Shown here one piece after another: positions 56,926-64,000 of a DNA stretch of 64,000 bases. The position numbers were made by a program, and so were the translations under genes. Below the pieces are notes generated by a model, which worked only from the letters and a program-made list of their open reading frames with translations, was not told the DNA's origin and ran no database searches. Numbering within the stretch: position 1 is the first letter of the stretch; every line of letters starts with the position of its first letter. Location of the stretch: NCBI RefSeq assembly GCF_000719555.1, contig NZ_JOGX01000025.1, forward strand, positions 1 through 64,000, in the 5' to 3' direction. The stretch is from Streptomyces sp. NRRL F-5727 (GTDB taxonomy: Bacteria; Actinomycetota; Actinomycetes; Streptomycetales; Streptomycetaceae).

Positions 56926-57382
56926 CGTTCCCGGGACCCGCGTGGCGGGGGTCGTACGGGTCTCCGGAAGCGGAGTATGGTGATCTTCGCCGTGCGCCGC
57001 TCGCAGGCGGGGGCCTTGACGAACGGCACGCCGCGCGCAATTCTCAGGACGCGTCGTCACAACGATCCGTTTCCGAGGCATGGATCGACGACCGAACGGG
57101 CAGTATCGAGGTGCGCCGCACGGCGCGAGTACCGCGGAGTTGAGAGCAACGAGGGTCGCGAAGCAGTCGCCCTGGACATCAGTGGGCCAAGTGGCTACAC
57201 TGACCCTTTGCGCTGCCTGTTAGCTGCCCCCTGCCCGTCACCAGGGGCATACCTTCGCATCAGCTTCGTGGACCGACCCCGTCTGACCTGGCCTTTTGGT
57301 CACTTCAGGAAACGTCTGCCGTGAAGCGTTGCTGGGGACCGGTACGCGCGTAGTGAGTCCGAGCCCTCGGAAGGACCCCCTC
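56926..57382. promoter_or_regulatory. rpoBp: rpoB upstream region (457 nt) with promoter
   Basis: No gene. A good sigma-70-type promoter is TGGACA (57173-57178), 17-nt spacer, TACACT (57196-57201), giving a leader of about 175 nt. The leader has several short inverted repeats (for example CTGCCCCCTGCCC and ACCAGGGGCA). A second, weaker TTGACG at about 57016 has no convincing -10. Confidence 0.6.
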
Positions 57383-60865
<3,483 letters not shown>

Positions 60866-60963
60866 CGGGAGTCCGGCGGGCCTTGAGTGATCAAGGCCCG
60901 CCGGCCCCAGGACCCCCGTATCAGACCCCACAGCCTTACAACCCTGAGAGGGATTGACGCATA

Positions 60964-64000
<3,037 letters not shown>

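Overview
The window is a very GC-rich stretch of an actinobacterial chromosome, almost certainly Streptomyces. The signs are G/C-ending codons, frequent GTG starts, ATGA/GTGA stop-start overlaps, tRNA genes without an encoded CCA, the secE-nusG-rplK-rplA-rplJ-rplL-rpoB-rpoC cluster with a TTG start for rpoB, and a tRNA-targeted actinomycete integrative and conjugative element (AICE).

Layout. 1-4449: two tandem receptor Ser/Thr kinases, each fusing a kinase domain, one membrane segment and an extracellular type I periplasmic-binding domain. 4466-7448: korB and korA (2-oxoglutarate:ferredoxin oxidoreductase). 7755-11639: a NarL-type response regulator, a small membrane protein and two paralogous sensor kinases with matching promoter-proximal elements. 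11795-21737: a ten-gene complex I operon (nuoABCHIJKLMN) with no nuoD, E, F or G; together with korAB nearby this suggests a ferredoxin-fed proton pump. 21772-27563: an MscL-like channel with a zinc ribbon, HtpX, a YccF-like protein, a barstar-domain protein, an ogt-alkB-permease operon and yajQ.

27746-44317: an AICE of about 16.5 kb in tRNA-Tyr(GTA), bounded by 52-bp direct repeats. A long leftward operon (39447 to 27980) carries small Spd-type proteins, TraB (FtsK-like DNA translocase), a cytosine methyltransferase, a prim-pol, a P4-type Rep helicase, Xis and Int. The right end carries control and cargo genes: an XRE protein with a TTA codon coupled to a Nudix hydrolase (Pif-like), an HD hydrolase coupled to a regulator made of two GntR winged helices, and an AT-richer gene ending in an ApeA-type HEPN domain, the best anti-phage defence candidate here. 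Candidate Int arm sites, a palindrome cluster beside traB and an inverted repeat between xis and rep look like the element's cis-acting sites.

44322-64000: core genome resumes with an SDR, an amidohydrolase, tRNA-Thr, tRNA-Met, rpmG, hadA/hadB-type dehydratases, murB, an adenosine deaminase, an aspartate aminotransferase-type enzyme, tRNA-Trp, then secE-nusG, rplK-rplA, an LppX-like lipoprotein, an L10 leader with rplJ-rplL, rpoB and a truncated rpoC. The window starts inside the first kinase and ends inside rpoC.
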